From an uncultured Gammaproteobacteria bacterium (GTDB lineage: Bacteria; Pseudomonadota; Gammaproteobacteria; Steroidobacterales; UBA11654): 64,000 nt of DNA. Positions within the stretch are counted from its first letter, which is position 1, and every line of letters starts with the position of its first letter. Below the pieces are notes generated by a model that made no database searches, was not told the DNA's origin, and was given only the letters and a program-made list of their open reading frames with translations. Positions 16,758 to 25,556 of the stretch are shown here, piece after piece. The DNA is taken from assembly GCA_902595845.1 (NCBI GenBank), contig CACJRN010000006.1, positions 1 to 64,000 of the forward strand. Reading direction: 5' to 3'. The translations under genes were made by a program, and so were the position numbers.

Positions 16758-16988
16758 ATGAAAGCAGAAATTTTTGGAAAAACCGATTGCATACATTGTG
16801 AAAAAGCAAAGATGTTATGCTCCCAGAAAGACATCGAGTTTATTTACCAAGAGCTCGGCAAAGATTTCGAAATGCAATTTATCTTAGAAAAGTTCCCTGG
16901 AGCGAGAACATTTCCACAAATTACAGTTGATGGAAAGCATGTGGGCGGATTTGATGACCTTGAAGTTTTCTTAGCAAACCAAGATTAA
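16758..16988 (+). CDS. Glutaredoxin-like protein
   Basis: 76 aa thioredoxin-fold protein with an N-terminal dithiol CIHC (FGKTDCIHCEKAK), the cis-Pro loop ARTFPQI and the glutathione-binding GGFDDL near the end. It reduces disulfides or mixed glutathione disulfides. CIHC differs from the common CPYC but keeps both Cys. The true start is ATG 16758, just before MKAEIFGK; an open frame extends upstream but is not glutaredoxin-like. Divergent from xthA over a 93-nt AT-rich intergenic stretch, and followed 10 nt on by a small secreted protein gene. Confidence 0.88.
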   Translation: MKAEIFGKTDCIHCEKAKMLCSQKDIEFIYQELGKDFEMQFILEKFPGARTFPQITVDGKHVGGFDDLEVFLANQD

Positions 16989-16998
16989 GGAGGAAACT

Positions 16999-17262
16999 AT
17001 GAAGAAACTGATTATCTTTGCGATGATTTTTTTTGTTGCGCCAATGGCGAGTGCTGATGAACATAAAAGCGAAACAACATTTATGAACAACCAGGAATGC
17101 AATGAGCTTAAGAATGGTATCGCTGAGCTTTTGATGGTTACAGATTATTATTGGAAAGAGATAGAGAAGGATAATGAGAACAAAGATCTCTATGAGGCAG
17201 TTGCATTTTATTCACAACAAGCAGCAAATTATTCCACTATTTACGATGTATGGTGTGATTAG
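16999..17262 (+). CDS. Small secreted protein, unknown function
   Basis: 87 aa with a clear signal peptide (MKKLIIFAMIFFVAPMASAD, cleavage after about residue 19). The mature part is about 68 residues, mostly charged and helical, with two Cys (in NNQECNEL and the C-terminal DVWCD) that could pair in the periplasm. No family recognised. An unusually strong AGGAGG ribosome-binding site precedes the ATG. Its 3' end overlaps the convergent aroE by 4 nt. Pairing with a glutaredoxin-like gene hints at a redox role, but this is only position. Confidence 0.72.
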   Translation: MKKLIIFAMIFFVAPMASADEHKSETTFMNNQECNELKNGIAELLMVTDYYWKEIEKDNENKDLYEAVAFYSQQAANYSTIYDVWCD

Positions 17263-18074
17263 TTTTCCACTTCTGACTGAAGACGATTAACCACAATAAC
17301 TGTTTCTGGACGAACTCCTCTCCAGATAGAAAAAGACTCAGCAGCTTGTTCTACGAGCATTCCCCACCCTTGCAAGGCAGATCTTGAGCCGTTTTCGCTT
17401 GACCAATTTTGAAAGAGTGTTGGCTCGTAAGAATAATTGACATCATATGAATGGGCCCCTTTTATCGCAATTTTGCTGACAGAGGGCACAGTGTTTGATA
17501 ATTGTGAAGAAGTCGTATTTATGACCAAATCATAATTTCTATCGATGTTTTCGCCTGAAACGCAATCAATTTGGAAAAGGTGTGAAAAAGTGTCTCTCAA
17601 TGACTCGGCTTTTTCCTCTGTTCTATTGGTTAGGGTTATGTTTTTGGGGTTCATATCAATAATAGAAGGCAATATGCTTTTGGTGGTCCCTCCTGCGCCA
17701 ATCAGAAGAATTGAGCGACCTTCGATATTTATGTTGTTATTGCTTAAGTCTCTGATTAGCCCTATGCCATCGGTGCTCTCCCCATAAACGCGTCCATCCT
17801 CAGAAAAAGAAAGCGTATTAACAGCACCACAGTTTTTTGCTTGTGAGCCAAGCACATCTGAAATCTCATAAGCCAAACCCTTGAAAGGAAGGGTTACATT
17901 GATGCCCTTGCCACCAGATCGAAAAAACTCCTCAACAACAGCAAAAAATGTGTTTTCTGTTGCCTCAAGTTTTCCGTAAGAGATCTTATGACCAAGCTGC
18001 TCGCCGAATAAGCGATGAATTTTGGGCGACTTACTGTGCCCAATCGGGTTTCCTATTACCGCATATTTATCCAC
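17259..18074 (-). CDS. aroE: Shikimate dehydrogenase
   Basis: NADPH-dependent reduction of 3-dehydroshikimate to shikimate in aromatic amino-acid synthesis. Substrate-binding GHSKSPKIH at the N-terminus, catalytic Lys in NVTLPFK, Asn in GAVNTL and Asp in STDGIG, then the NADP Rossmann motif LIGAGGTTKS. 271 aa is standard. It follows tsaC by 14 nt in the same order as in E. coli (tsaC-aroE). Its 3' end overlaps the convergent small secreted protein gene. Confidence 0.95.
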   Translation of the reverse strand: MDKYAVIGNPIGHSKSPKIHRLFGEQLGHKISYGKLEATENTFFAVVEEFFRSGGKGINVTLPFKGLAYEISDVLGSQAKNCGAVNTLSFSEDGRVYGESTDGIGLIRDLSNNNINIEGRSILLIGAGGTTKSILPSIIDMNPKNITLTNRTEEKAESLRDTFSHLFQIDCVSGENIDRNYDLVINTTSSQLSNTVPSVSKIAIKGAHSYDVNYSYEPTLFQNWSSENGSRSALQGWGMLVEQAAESFSIWRGVRPETVIVVNRLQSEVEN

Positions 18075-18088
18075 TTATTGGTGTATCG

Positions 18089-18634
18089 CTAACCACGAAT
18101 TATTTCGTTTGTAAGTATATCAACAATTCTTGAAGGTTTTGCGTTTGCATCTGAGGGACCTTCGAGTATAAAGTCAACAATGCCAGAAAGCTCATTTTCA
18201 ACCTCCGCAAAGGATTTCAACTCAGGGCCACCATGAAAATTGGCACTCGTAGAAACAATTGGTGATTCTAAAATAGAGTGTAATAGTGGAACAGGATCTT
18301 TTTTTGTGATCCTTATGGCGATTGAAGGATGTTTTCCTGAAATCCAAGGCGGAGCATGTTTTGTTTTTGGAACCAAATAGGTCGTTGGAAGATCGTTTTC
18401 GTTTTCAAGGGTCTCTTTTTGTTGCTTGTTAATATCAAGCCATTCCTCAACCCCATCTATAGAGCTACCTAACAAGATTAAACCCATGTCCACAGGCCTT
18501 TCTTTGATTTCTAGAAGTCTTTCTACCGCCGCTTTGTTTTTTGGGTCACAACCGAGGCCATAAACTGTATCAGTTGGGTAAGCGATCACGCCTCCCGACT
18601 CAAGAGCGTTGACTACTTGGTTTTTTTCTTTGAT
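18089..18634 (-). CDS. tsaC: Threonylcarbamoyl-AMP synthase (Sua5/YciO/YrdC), apparent ATC start
   Basis: Makes threonylcarbamoyl-AMP from Thr, bicarbonate and ATP for tRNA t6A37. The family motifs GGVIAYPTDTVYGLGCD, KERPVDMGLIL and VSTSANFHGG are all present. The first canonical start, GTG 18589, falls inside the conserved GGVIAYPT segment, and family members have about 20 more residues. The frame stays open upstream to a TAA at 18643-18641 with no ATG, GTG or TTG. ATC 18634, followed by KEKNQVVNALESGG, would give a normal-length 181 aa protein, with purine-rich AGAGG about 9 nt upstream. It overlaps the end of topA by 22 nt. If ATC is wrong, the gene starts at GTG 18589 and is N-terminally short. 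Confidence 0.85.
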   Translation of the reverse strand: MKEKNQVVNALESGGVIAYPTDTVYGLGCDPKNKAAVERLLEIKERPVDMGLILLGSSIDGVEEWLDINKQQKETLENENDLPTTYLVPKTKHAPPWISGKHPSIAIRITKKDPVPLLHSILESPIVSTSANFHGGPELKSFAEVENELSGIVDFILEGPSDANAKPSRIVDILTNEIIRG

Positions 18635-21078
18635 TTTCTCTTACCTCTTTTTTTGGCAGGAGCCTTTTCTAACAGCTCGAGACAGTCCTTTAGTTCCAGG
18701 CTCTCAGGGTCCTTGTCTTTTGGTATAGAGGCATTTTTTTTGCCATCTGTGACATAGGCGCCCCATCTCCCATCTACAATTTTAACAGGGCTGTCATCAA
18801 ATGTTTTTAGCGCTCCAGATCCTTTTGAGCTCGATATGCTCGAGAGAGCTTCTTCAAGATCAACAGAAAAAGGATCTAGGCCTTTTCTTCCTCTAAAGTT
18901 CTTGGACCCACGTTTGAAATAGGGACCATAGGGACCAATGGTGACAAGAATTTTTTCTCCAGATTCAGGGTCAACACCTAGCTCTTTTGGAAGGCTCAAG
19001 TAATCCAAAGCCCTTTCAAAGGTCATCTCTTCTATAGTGTCTGTTTTAAGTAGCCCCACATATCTTGGTTTGTTGCCATCCTCTTTTGAGCCAAGCTGCA
19101 CGGTCGGACCGTATCTTGCTTCTCTAACGATTACAGGCTCGTTGGTCTCTGGGTGGTAACCAAGAATATTCTCGCTTGGCTTGTTTAAAAGCTCACAAGC
19201 TGTTTGGAGGTTGATTGAAAAAAGTGACTGCCCCTCTTTTATAGCTGCCCACTCAAGCTTCTCATCTTTTTCCATGTCACCCACCTGAACCGCAGGACCG
19301 TTTTTTGTCATTCTTGCGAATACTGGACGACCTGTTTCTGGGTGGCTACCCAGCGGTCTTTGTGGGTTTACATCTTTTCTTGTAACCACGCCACTGACCT
19401 CGTCAACAGTATCTATTAATGGAGACCAAAAGGCATTTAGAACATCTTGCTTGCTTCTTTGTCCGCTTGAGATTTCATCCAAATTGTTTTCCATATTCGA
19501 AGTAAACTCATCACTGATATATCCACCGAAGCGTTCATTTAAAAAATTGCTCACAAGACGACCCATGTCTGATGGCTCGTATCTTTTTTGTTTAAGCCAG
19601 ATATACTTTCTGTCTGTCAGCTTAGAGAGTATGTCAGCATATGTTGAAGGCCTTCCAATGCCTTTTTCTTCAAGCGCCTTAATCATGCTCGCGTCATTGT
19701 AACGAGGAGGCGGATCAGTAAAATGCTGGGTTTTTACGAGCTCCTTAAATCCAATTGCATCATTCTCATTGATCAAAGGCGGCTTATTGTTTGTAACTTC
19801 TTCTTGGGTTGCTTCTAAATAACCACTGAAAATAAGTTCCTGGTCAGAAAAAGAAAATGTTGCCAAGCTCTCATCGCCGGTAGGCACAAACTCGATAGAT
19901 GTTCTTTCAAAGATTGCATCCTTCATTTGGGATGCGACAGTTCTTTGCCAGATTAGCTGATAGAGTTTGAACTCGTCATCTTTCAAAATCTTTTTGGCAT
20001 CAGCCGGGACAAGGCTTATGTCAACAGGGGTTATTGCACCATGGGCCTCTTGGATATTCTTGGCCTCTTTTTTATTTTTATAGTTTCTAGGTTGGACAAA
20101 GTCTTCACCGAACATGCTCGCTACCTGAGACCTTACGGCCGGCACCTTTCCTTCATCGATTTCAATTGAATCTGTTCTAATATAGGTGATTAGTCCGCCA
20201 CCCTCACGCGCATAGAGTGATTGCGCGACCTGCATGGTTCTTTTTGGCGTAAAACCAAACCTGTTGGATGCTTGTTGTTGGAGCACAGATGTTCTAAATG
20301 GCTCTCTTGGTGAGCGCTTAATGGTTTTTTTAGAGATCGACTTCGCGACAAGACCTTTCTTGCATTGCTCTTCCAGATCTTTGCTTGCCTTCTCAACAAG
20401 TGTGGTTGAGTCAAAAGTGAACTTTTTTACAGGCTCTTGTTTAAAAGCCGATAGTTTGGCGTCATATTCTCCATCTTTTTCTAGTTTTGCTGAAATGGTC
20501 CAATACTCTTGTGGAACAAAGGCCTCAATTTCTCTTTCACGCTCTACAATCATCCTTAATGCGGGGCTTTGCACCCTTCCCGCAGAATGATTATTGCTAG
20601 GAAATAGTCGCCACAACAATGGCGACAATGTAAAACCAAAGTGCCGATCAAGCGCCCTTCTGGTTTCTTGGGATTGAACCAGATCCATGGCTATTTCACC
20701 CGGATTGCTGACAGCATCCTTGACTGCTTTTTCGCTTATTTCATAAAAAACAGCCCGCTTAATATCTGGTTGTTCGAATTTAGCATTTGAAATAATGTCT
20801 GCCACATGCCAAGCAATAGCTTCCCCTTCTCTGTCTGGGTCTGTGGCAAGAATCACTTGCTCAACATTCTTTGCTTCGTCCTTAATTTTTTTCACCGCAT
20901 CTTCCTTGCCTGGACTCACAATATATTTCATCGAATAACCATTACCCGGATCAATGGCGTCTTTTTTTGGAAGCTCTCTGATGTGACCAATGGTTGGCAA
21001 AACAGCATAGCCACCACCCAGATATTTCTGAATTGTTTTTGCCTTGGCTGGCGATTCTACGATGACTAGTTTGCTCAT
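18613..21078 (-). CDS. topA: DNA topoisomerase I
   Basis: Type IA topoisomerase that relaxes negative supercoils. Toprim domain at the N-terminus (LVIVESPAKAKTI, ATDPDREGEAIAWH), then the catalytic Tyr299 in GGGLITYIRTDS. The C-terminal third has repeated units such as LGSHPETGRPV and LGYHPETNEPVIV of the topoisomerase C-repeat type instead of E. coli-like four-Cys zinc fingers, and ends in a Lys-rich tail. 821 aa. It lies between smg and tsaC, where E. coli has the zinc-finger fragment yrdD. Confidence 0.95.
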   Translation of the reverse strand: MSKLVIVESPAKAKTIQKYLGGGYAVLPTIGHIRELPKKDAIDPGNGYSMKYIVSPGKEDAVKKIKDEAKNVEQVILATDPDREGEAIAWHVADIISNAKFEQPDIKRAVFYEISEKAVKDAVSNPGEIAMDLVQSQETRRALDRHFGFTLSPLLWRLFPSNNHSAGRVQSPALRMIVEREREIEAFVPQEYWTISAKLEKDGEYDAKLSAFKQEPVKKFTFDSTTLVEKASKDLEEQCKKGLVAKSISKKTIKRSPREPFRTSVLQQQASNRFGFTPKRTMQVAQSLYAREGGGLITYIRTDSIEIDEGKVPAVRSQVASMFGEDFVQPRNYKNKKEAKNIQEAHGAITPVDISLVPADAKKILKDDEFKLYQLIWQRTVASQMKDAIFERTSIEFVPTGDESLATFSFSDQELIFSGYLEATQEEVTNNKPPLINENDAIGFKELVKTQHFTDPPPRYNDASMIKALEEKGIGRPSTYADILSKLTDRKYIWLKQKRYEPSDMGRLVSNFLNERFGGYISDEFTSNMENNLDEISSGQRSKQDVLNAFWSPLIDTVDEVSGVVTRKDVNPQRPLGSHPETGRPVFARMTKNGPAVQVGDMEKDEKLEWAAIKEGQSLFSINLQTACELLNKPSENILGYHPETNEPVIVREARYGPTVQLGSKEDGNKPRYVGLLKTDTIEEMTFERALDYLSLPKELGVDPESGEKILVTIGPYGPYFKRGSKNFRGRKGLDPFSVDLEEALSSISSSKGSGALKTFDDSPVKIVDGRWGAYVTDGKKNASIPKDKDPESLELKDCLELLEKAPAKKRGKRKSKKKTK

Positions 21079-21141
21079 AACGAATTAAAAATAATCACAA
21101 CAAGGGTTCGTGAGGCAGTGATTATAAATACAAAAGAATTA

Positions 21142-21630
21142 TTAATTCAATGTTTTTGGCGAATCAATTACTTCGTCGTTTTCATAAGCATGCAGTTTGA
21201 CTTCAACCGATGGCTCCTGAAAAAGCATTAAAATACTTAATGCCTTTACTACCTCTAGGTCCATGGGTTCAAAGCCTATCGATGTGAGCTTATCAATCAA
21301 TAATTCTCGCTTTTCAGGAGTCAGAAGGCCGAACTTCTCTAAACGAGTAATGTAGTTCTGGCATTCAATATCGAGCAAGTTTTTCTCATCATCACTGAGT
21401 ATTCTTATCGAGGAACTACTTGGACTATGAAGCATCGGTGTTTCTGTTGAGTTTTTGAAAATCTCAACCCAGTCCATCGCATGATCAATGGCATCATCCT
21501 GAAAGCCCGCGCCTATGAGGTGATCACGAATCTCAAAGGATGTTTCTGACTCTCTGACAGGGTCTTCAGAGTAGTATTCAAAAAGATACAGGAGGATGTC
21601 GAGAAAATCTTCTTTTATGTTTTGGTTCAT
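21142..21630 (-). CDS. smg: Smg family protein (DUF494)
   Basis: 162 aa protein matching the conserved gammaproteobacterial Smg family: N-terminal EDFLDILLYLFEYY, central LLDIECQNYITRLEKFGLLTP. Function is not established, but it is always found with def, fmt, dprA, topA fragments and tsaC. Here it is divergent from def, and the dprA gene usually between them is absent. A 63-nt gap separates it from topA. Confidence 0.9.
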   Translation of the reverse strand: MNQNIKEDFLDILLYLFEYYSEDPVRESETSFEIRDHLIGAGFQDDAIDHAMDWVEIFKNSTETPMLHSPSSSSIRILSDDEKNLLDIECQNYITRLEKFGLLTPEKRELLIDKLTSIGFEPMDLEVVKALSILMLFQEPSVEVKLHAYENDEVIDSPKTLN

Positions 21631-21729
21631 TGAAAGAAAACAATTAAGTTACCCCGAGCATGAATCAAAAAAGACAGGAGGTCAACGTATTTTTCGTGAA
21701 ATTTTTTTGAGCACTAAAAAAAGCTATTT

Positions 21730-21760
21730 TTGGAAAAAAACAACAACATCATGATAAGAT
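21730..21760 (+). promoter_or_regulatory. Probable sigma-70 promoter for def-fmt operon
   Basis: An extended -10 (TGA then TAAGAT, 21752-21760) lies 16 nt before the def ATG, with a weak TTGGAA -35 at 21730-21735 and a long 19-nt spacer. It is in the only divergent intergenic region of this cluster. The short leader means the ATG at 21777 or the in-frame ATG at 21789 could be used. Confidence 0.35.
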
Positions 21761-21776
21761 AACTTTCCCTTATTTA

Positions 21777-22325
21777 ATGGTGTTTAGCATGTTTGAGAAC
21801 TTAGAAATTTTGCAATTTCCAGATGAAAGACTGCGCCGCTTATCCAGGCCTGTTGAAAGCTTCAATAGGGACCTGAAAACATTGGCAGACAAGATGTTAG
21901 AAATCATGTATGACTCAAACGGGATTGGACTGGCTGCTCCTCAAGTTAACCAAACAATTCGGCTTATAGTTATCGATGTTTCTGAGGACAGAGATAATCC
22001 ATGTATTTTTGTAAACCCGAAAATAAAAGAGCCCGCAGGCTCTGTCGACAGCAGCGAGGGATGTCTTTCTGTTCCCGAAATCAGAACAACAATCAAACGA
22101 TATGAAAACATCATCCTCGAATATCAAGATCTCAATGGAGAAAGGCACGAAGAGACCCTTGGTGATCTGATGTCAATATGCGTTCAGCATGAGATAGACC
22201 ATTTAGACGGCAAGCTTTTTATTGATTATGTTCCAGACGTTAAGCTACAAAGGCTTAGAAAAAAAATTGCCAAAAACAAAAAAAATCAGCTGCCAACAGA
22301 AGGAACAACTGTGAGGGTTGTTTGA
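21777..22325 (+). CDS. def: Peptide deformylase
   Basis: Removes the N-formyl group from nascent proteins. All three family motifs are present: GIGLAAPQV, EGCLS with metal-ligand Cys96, and QHEIDHLDG with His138 and His142. 182 aa including a Lys-rich tail. A second in-frame Met (residue 5) could be the true start. The fmt ATG overlaps the last base of its TGA, so deformylation and formylation genes are coupled. Beginning of a five-gene run through ntrX. Confidence 0.95.
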   Translation: MVFSMFENLEILQFPDERLRRLSRPVESFNRDLKTLADKMLEIMYDSNGIGLAAPQVNQTIRLIVIDVSEDRDNPCIFVNPKIKEPAGSVDSSEGCLSVPEIRTTIKRYENIILEYQDLNGERHEETLGDLMSICVQHEIDHLDGKLFIDYVPDVKLQRLRKKIAKNKKNQLPTEGTTVRVV

Positions 22326-23275
22326 TGTTGGACAATCAGCACCCGAACATAACAATTGTTTATGCAGGCTCTGATGCTTTCTCGATTCAGCCGCTTAAAA
22401 AAGTATTAAGTTTGAAATACAAAAAAGTCACTGTCCTAACAAGGCCGCCCAAAAGGCAGGGCCGAGGGATGAAAGAAAAAAACAACCCGCTTGCAGAGTT
22501 TGCATTACACAATAATCTTGAGACACTCATGCCAGAGAGCCCAAACGACAATAATTTTTTAGCAAAACTTGAAGAAAAAAAATATGACCTACTTATTTCA
22601 TGCGCCTATGGAAGGATCATGTCTGAAAGACTTTTTGGCTGCTTTCATATGGGCAATATCAACATTCACCCTTCGCTTCTTCCAAGATGGAGGGGCCCTT
22701 CACCAATAGAGTCATCTATACTCGAGGGCGATAAGATAACCGGCGTTAGTTTGATGCAGATGACAGAAGAACTTGATGCCGGACCAGTATACGAGCAGAG
22801 ATCCATTAACATGAATAGCGAAAATACAAAAACCTTATCAGAGAAACTCGCACTTCTTGCTGGAGACATGATTGAGAGCTTTCTACCGTCTTTTTTTGAA
22901 GGCGATATAAAAGCAAAGCAGCAGGATGAACGCCTTGTAACAGAAAGCAAAATTATAAAAAAAGAGGACGCAAGATTAGATTGGAACGAGACCTCAGAGG
23001 TTATAGATAGCAAAATAAAGGCCTATTATCCATGGCCGGTAGCTCACACCTATCTTGATGACAAATACCTCAGAATATTGGATTCAGAAGCAATAGCAGA
23101 AGATGAAGACGGCACCGACCCAGGCCAAATAGTGGACATCAATAACAAGGGCGTCACTGTTAAGTGCAAGAGAGGCAAGATCATACTCAAGGGCATTCAA
23201 CCTGAGGGCAAAAAAGAAATGCTCGCAGCTGATTTTGCAAGAGGAAACAATTTAGAGGGCAAGCGATTTTCATGA
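22325..23275 (+). CDS. fmt: Methionyl-tRNA formyltransferase
   Basis: Transfers a formyl group from 10-formyltetrahydrofolate to Met-tRNA. The catalytic region INIHPSLLPRWRGPSP carries the conserved Asn-His, and MTEELDAGP holds the Asp. The N-terminal YAGSDAFSIQPL and the polar loop KRQGRGMK are also typical. The C-terminal tRNA-binding domain is present; 316 aa is normal. The downstream DUF4390 gene overlaps its stop by 4 nt. In many gammaproteobacteria rsmB follows fmt; it is not here. Confidence 0.94.
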   Translation: MLDNQHPNITIVYAGSDAFSIQPLKKVLSLKYKKVTVLTRPPKRQGRGMKEKNNPLAEFALHNNLETLMPESPNDNNFLAKLEEKKYDLLISCAYGRIMSERLFGCFHMGNINIHPSLLPRWRGPSPIESSILEGDKITGVSLMQMTEELDAGPVYEQRSINMNSENTKTLSEKLALLAGDMIESFLPSFFEGDIKAKQQDERLVTESKIIKKEDARLDWNETSEVIDSKIKAYYPWPVAHTYLDDKYLRILDSEAIAEDEDGTDPGQIVDINNKGVTVKCKRGKIILKGIQPEGKKEMLAADFARGNNLEGKRFS

Positions 23276-23823
23276 GTATGAGGCCAAAAATAAAAGTCCT
23301 GTCCCTTTTCTTTATATTTTTTTTAAGTTCGCAAGGCATCGCAAATGTAGGCTCAGGAAGCTCTTATGTGAAAGACGGAGTCTATTTCAGCGATGTCCTG
23401 CTACCATTCAAGCTTGAAAAGCAACAAGTCGAAGCGCTAAGCTCTGGCCTTACATTAAAGTTTCAGCTGGATTTCTCTATAGTAGACATAAGAAATTGGA
23501 GAATAGACCGTGACATTGGGACATTAAACCAGTCCTATTCAATCAGATTGAACGCCTTCACAGGCAGATATTTAGTAACGAATCTAAATATTGGCACAAA
23601 GGTCACGCTTTCATCCATACAGGAAGTTGAAAGCTTTCTTTCTGAGATTAAAAACATTCCATTGGTCGACGATTCAATTTTAGACATTGAAAAAAACTAT
23701 AGCGTAATAATGCAAGCAGGAATTACTGCTGAAGGCATATCACAATGGATTAAAACTCTCTCCTTCTGGAGAGAGAACTTAGACACAGAATTTGAGGTAA
23801 TAGAATGGAAGCTTTTAGACTGA
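23272..23823 (+). CDS. DUF4390 family exported protein
   Basis: 183 aa protein with an N-terminal signal or anchor (VLSLFFIFFLSSQGIA). The remainder is beta-rich, with KDGVYFSDVLLPFKL and FQLDFSIVDIRNWRID resembling the DUF4390 family. That family is typically encoded just upstream of ntrY in gammaproteobacteria, as here, and has no known function. It overlaps fmt by 4 nt and ntrY by 19 nt. Probably a periplasmic or membrane-associated partner of the NtrY sensor (inference). Confidence 0.8.
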   Translation: MSMRPKIKVLSLFFIFFLSSQGIANVGSGSSYVKDGVYFSDVLLPFKLEKQQVEALSSGLTLKFQLDFSIVDIRNWRIDRDIGTLNQSYSIRLNAFTGRYLVTNLNIGTKVTLSSIQEVESFLSEIKNIPLVDDSILDIEKNYSVIMQAGITAEGISQWIKTLSFWRENLDTEFEVIEWKLLD

Positions 23824-25556
23824 GCTCCTTAAACATAAGAAAAATTGTTTCTGTGCTCATATTTTTGAGCATTGCCTCATTGATCGCGCTTCTTTTTTCA
23901 GATGATGACCCAAGTGAGCTAAACAGAATTCAGGTTTCGTTGCTTGCTGTTAATTTGATTTCTTTTTTAGCGCTTTTTCCAATTGTTGCATTGAGTGTAA
24001 AAAAACTTGTTCTAGATTATAGACAAAGAAAATTGGGGGCAAAACTGAGGCTTCGGATGGCCTTGGCTTTTTCTGGATTAGCGCTTGTTCCTGCAATTGT
24101 TATTTTCTTTTTTGCGATCAATTTCATGAATAAAGGCATCAGTGTTTGGTCAGATGCAGATGTTGAGAAGGGCTTAAGCGATGCTTTGATGTTGGGAAGG
24201 TCTGCCTTGGACGAAAGAATTCAAGACGGCTTATTTGCCACATCTAACATCTCTATACAACTAAAAGGAATGGAAAATATATCAGAGGCATTAGAGGCCC
24301 AGAGGAAAGAAAATAACGCAATCCAACTTTCTTTGATTGACTCAGATCTTAGGTTATTAGCTAGTAGCTCCTCTCAGGCTGACCAAGCCTCCGTTAGAGT
24401 GCCAACCAGTTTTGAAATAAACCAAGTAGCGCTCAAACAATCATGGACCAGCCTTGACTCCACTACAGATGATCGATATCTAATAAGGGTATTGGTTCCG
24501 GTAATCAGTTTCTCTTTAAACGAAAAACCAATTTATTTACAGGCCCTTTATAGCGTTGACCCCAAGCTAAGTATGATGGCCTATTCTGTCGAAGAGACCT
24601 ATGCAAGATATGGGTTGTTGAGCTTTATGAAAACACCAATACAGTATAGCTATGCATTGACTTTGGGAATCGTTGTAATGTTGGCCCTTCTGCTAGCAAT
24701 TTATGGCTCATTTGAGTTTGCAGATAGACTGGTAAAACCAATTGAGTCACTCGAGAAGGAGACGGATAAAAAAACTGATTCAGAAAAAAGACTTACCAAT
24801 AAAACAGATTACAGAGAAGAAGACGAAATAACGGTACTTGTAAACTCATTTATGGCCGCACAGAAAGAAGCTGCCTGGAGCGATGTTGCCAAAAGAATGG
24901 CCCATGAAATCAACAATCCACTGACACCCATACAATTGTCGGCAGAAAGAATTCAAAAAAAATTCAGAGGGTCATCAGAAGAAAAGGAGTTCATCGATGC
25001 TTCAACCAAAACAATCATTGCTCAAGTTGATGTTCTCAGAGACCTGGTTAACGCATTTAGCAATTTTGCAGAACGTGAGAAACTTGCTTTCACGAGTACA
25101 GACATAAACAGCTTGATCAGTGAAAGCATTCAACTCTTTTCTAGGCAACACGAAAACATTTCTATCCAACTTGAAAAAGAAAATCTGGAACTCGTCGAAG
25201 TAGATCGAAATAAGATCCAACAAGTATTAAACAATCTTTTGCTGAATGCGATTGATGCTTGCGAAAAGGTTGAAAGTCCAAAAATTAGATTTGAGACAAA
25301 AACTAAAAAAATCAATTCAAGAAATTATTGTGAAGTCACAATAAGGGATAATGGCCAAGGGTTTGATGAAAGTATTATTAAAAATGCTTTTGAGCCATAC
25401 CAAACATCCAAAAAAAATGGCAAAGGGCTTGGGTTAGCTATCGTAAAGAGCATCATAGATCAACATAAAGGGGAAATAACTTTAAGTAACAATGATATTG
25501 GTGCAAACATAAAAATCTATTTGCCAATTAAACAAATCCAAGGAGATATTGAGTGA
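23805..25556 (+). CDS. ntrY: NtrY-like sensor histidine kinase
   Basis: Membrane sensor kinase, 583 aa. Two N-terminal helices (about 15-33 and 45-63), a third near 88-108, an extracytoplasmic region, a fourth near 282-302, then a HAMP linker. The phosphoacceptor His367 is in AKRMAHEINNPLTPIQLSAE, the highly characteristic NtrY H-box, followed by an ATPase domain with NNLLLNAIDAC, DNGQGF and GKGLGLAI. Shorter than classical NtrY (about 700 aa or more), with no obvious PAS domain between HAMP and H-box. Linked to envelope or nitrogen/redox sensing in other bacteria; the signal here is unknown. Overlaps ntrX by GTGA. Confidence 0.9.
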   Translation: MEAFRLSSLNIRKIVSVLIFLSIASLIALLFSDDDPSELNRIQVSLLAVNLISFLALFPIVALSVKKLVLDYRQRKLGAKLRLRMALAFSGLALVPAIVIFFFAINFMNKGISVWSDADVEKGLSDALMLGRSALDERIQDGLFATSNISIQLKGMENISEALEAQRKENNAIQLSLIDSDLRLLASSSSQADQASVRVPTSFEINQVALKQSWTSLDSTTDDRYLIRVLVPVISFSLNEKPIYLQALYSVDPKLSMMAYSVEETYARYGLLSFMKTPIQYSYALTLGIVVMLALLLAIYGSFEFADRLVKPIESLEKETDKKTDSEKRLTNKTDYREEDEITVLVNSFMAAQKEAAWSDVAKRMAHEINNPLTPIQLSAERIQKKFRGSSEEKEFIDASTKTIIAQVDVLRDLVNAFSNFAEREKLAFTSTDINSLISESIQLFSRQHENISIQLEKENLELVEVDRNKIQQVLNNLLLNAIDACEKVESPKIRFETKTKKINSRNYCEVTIRDNGQGFDESIIKNAFEPYQTSKKNGKGLGLAIVKSIIDQHKGEITLSNNDIGANIKIYLPIKQIQGDIE

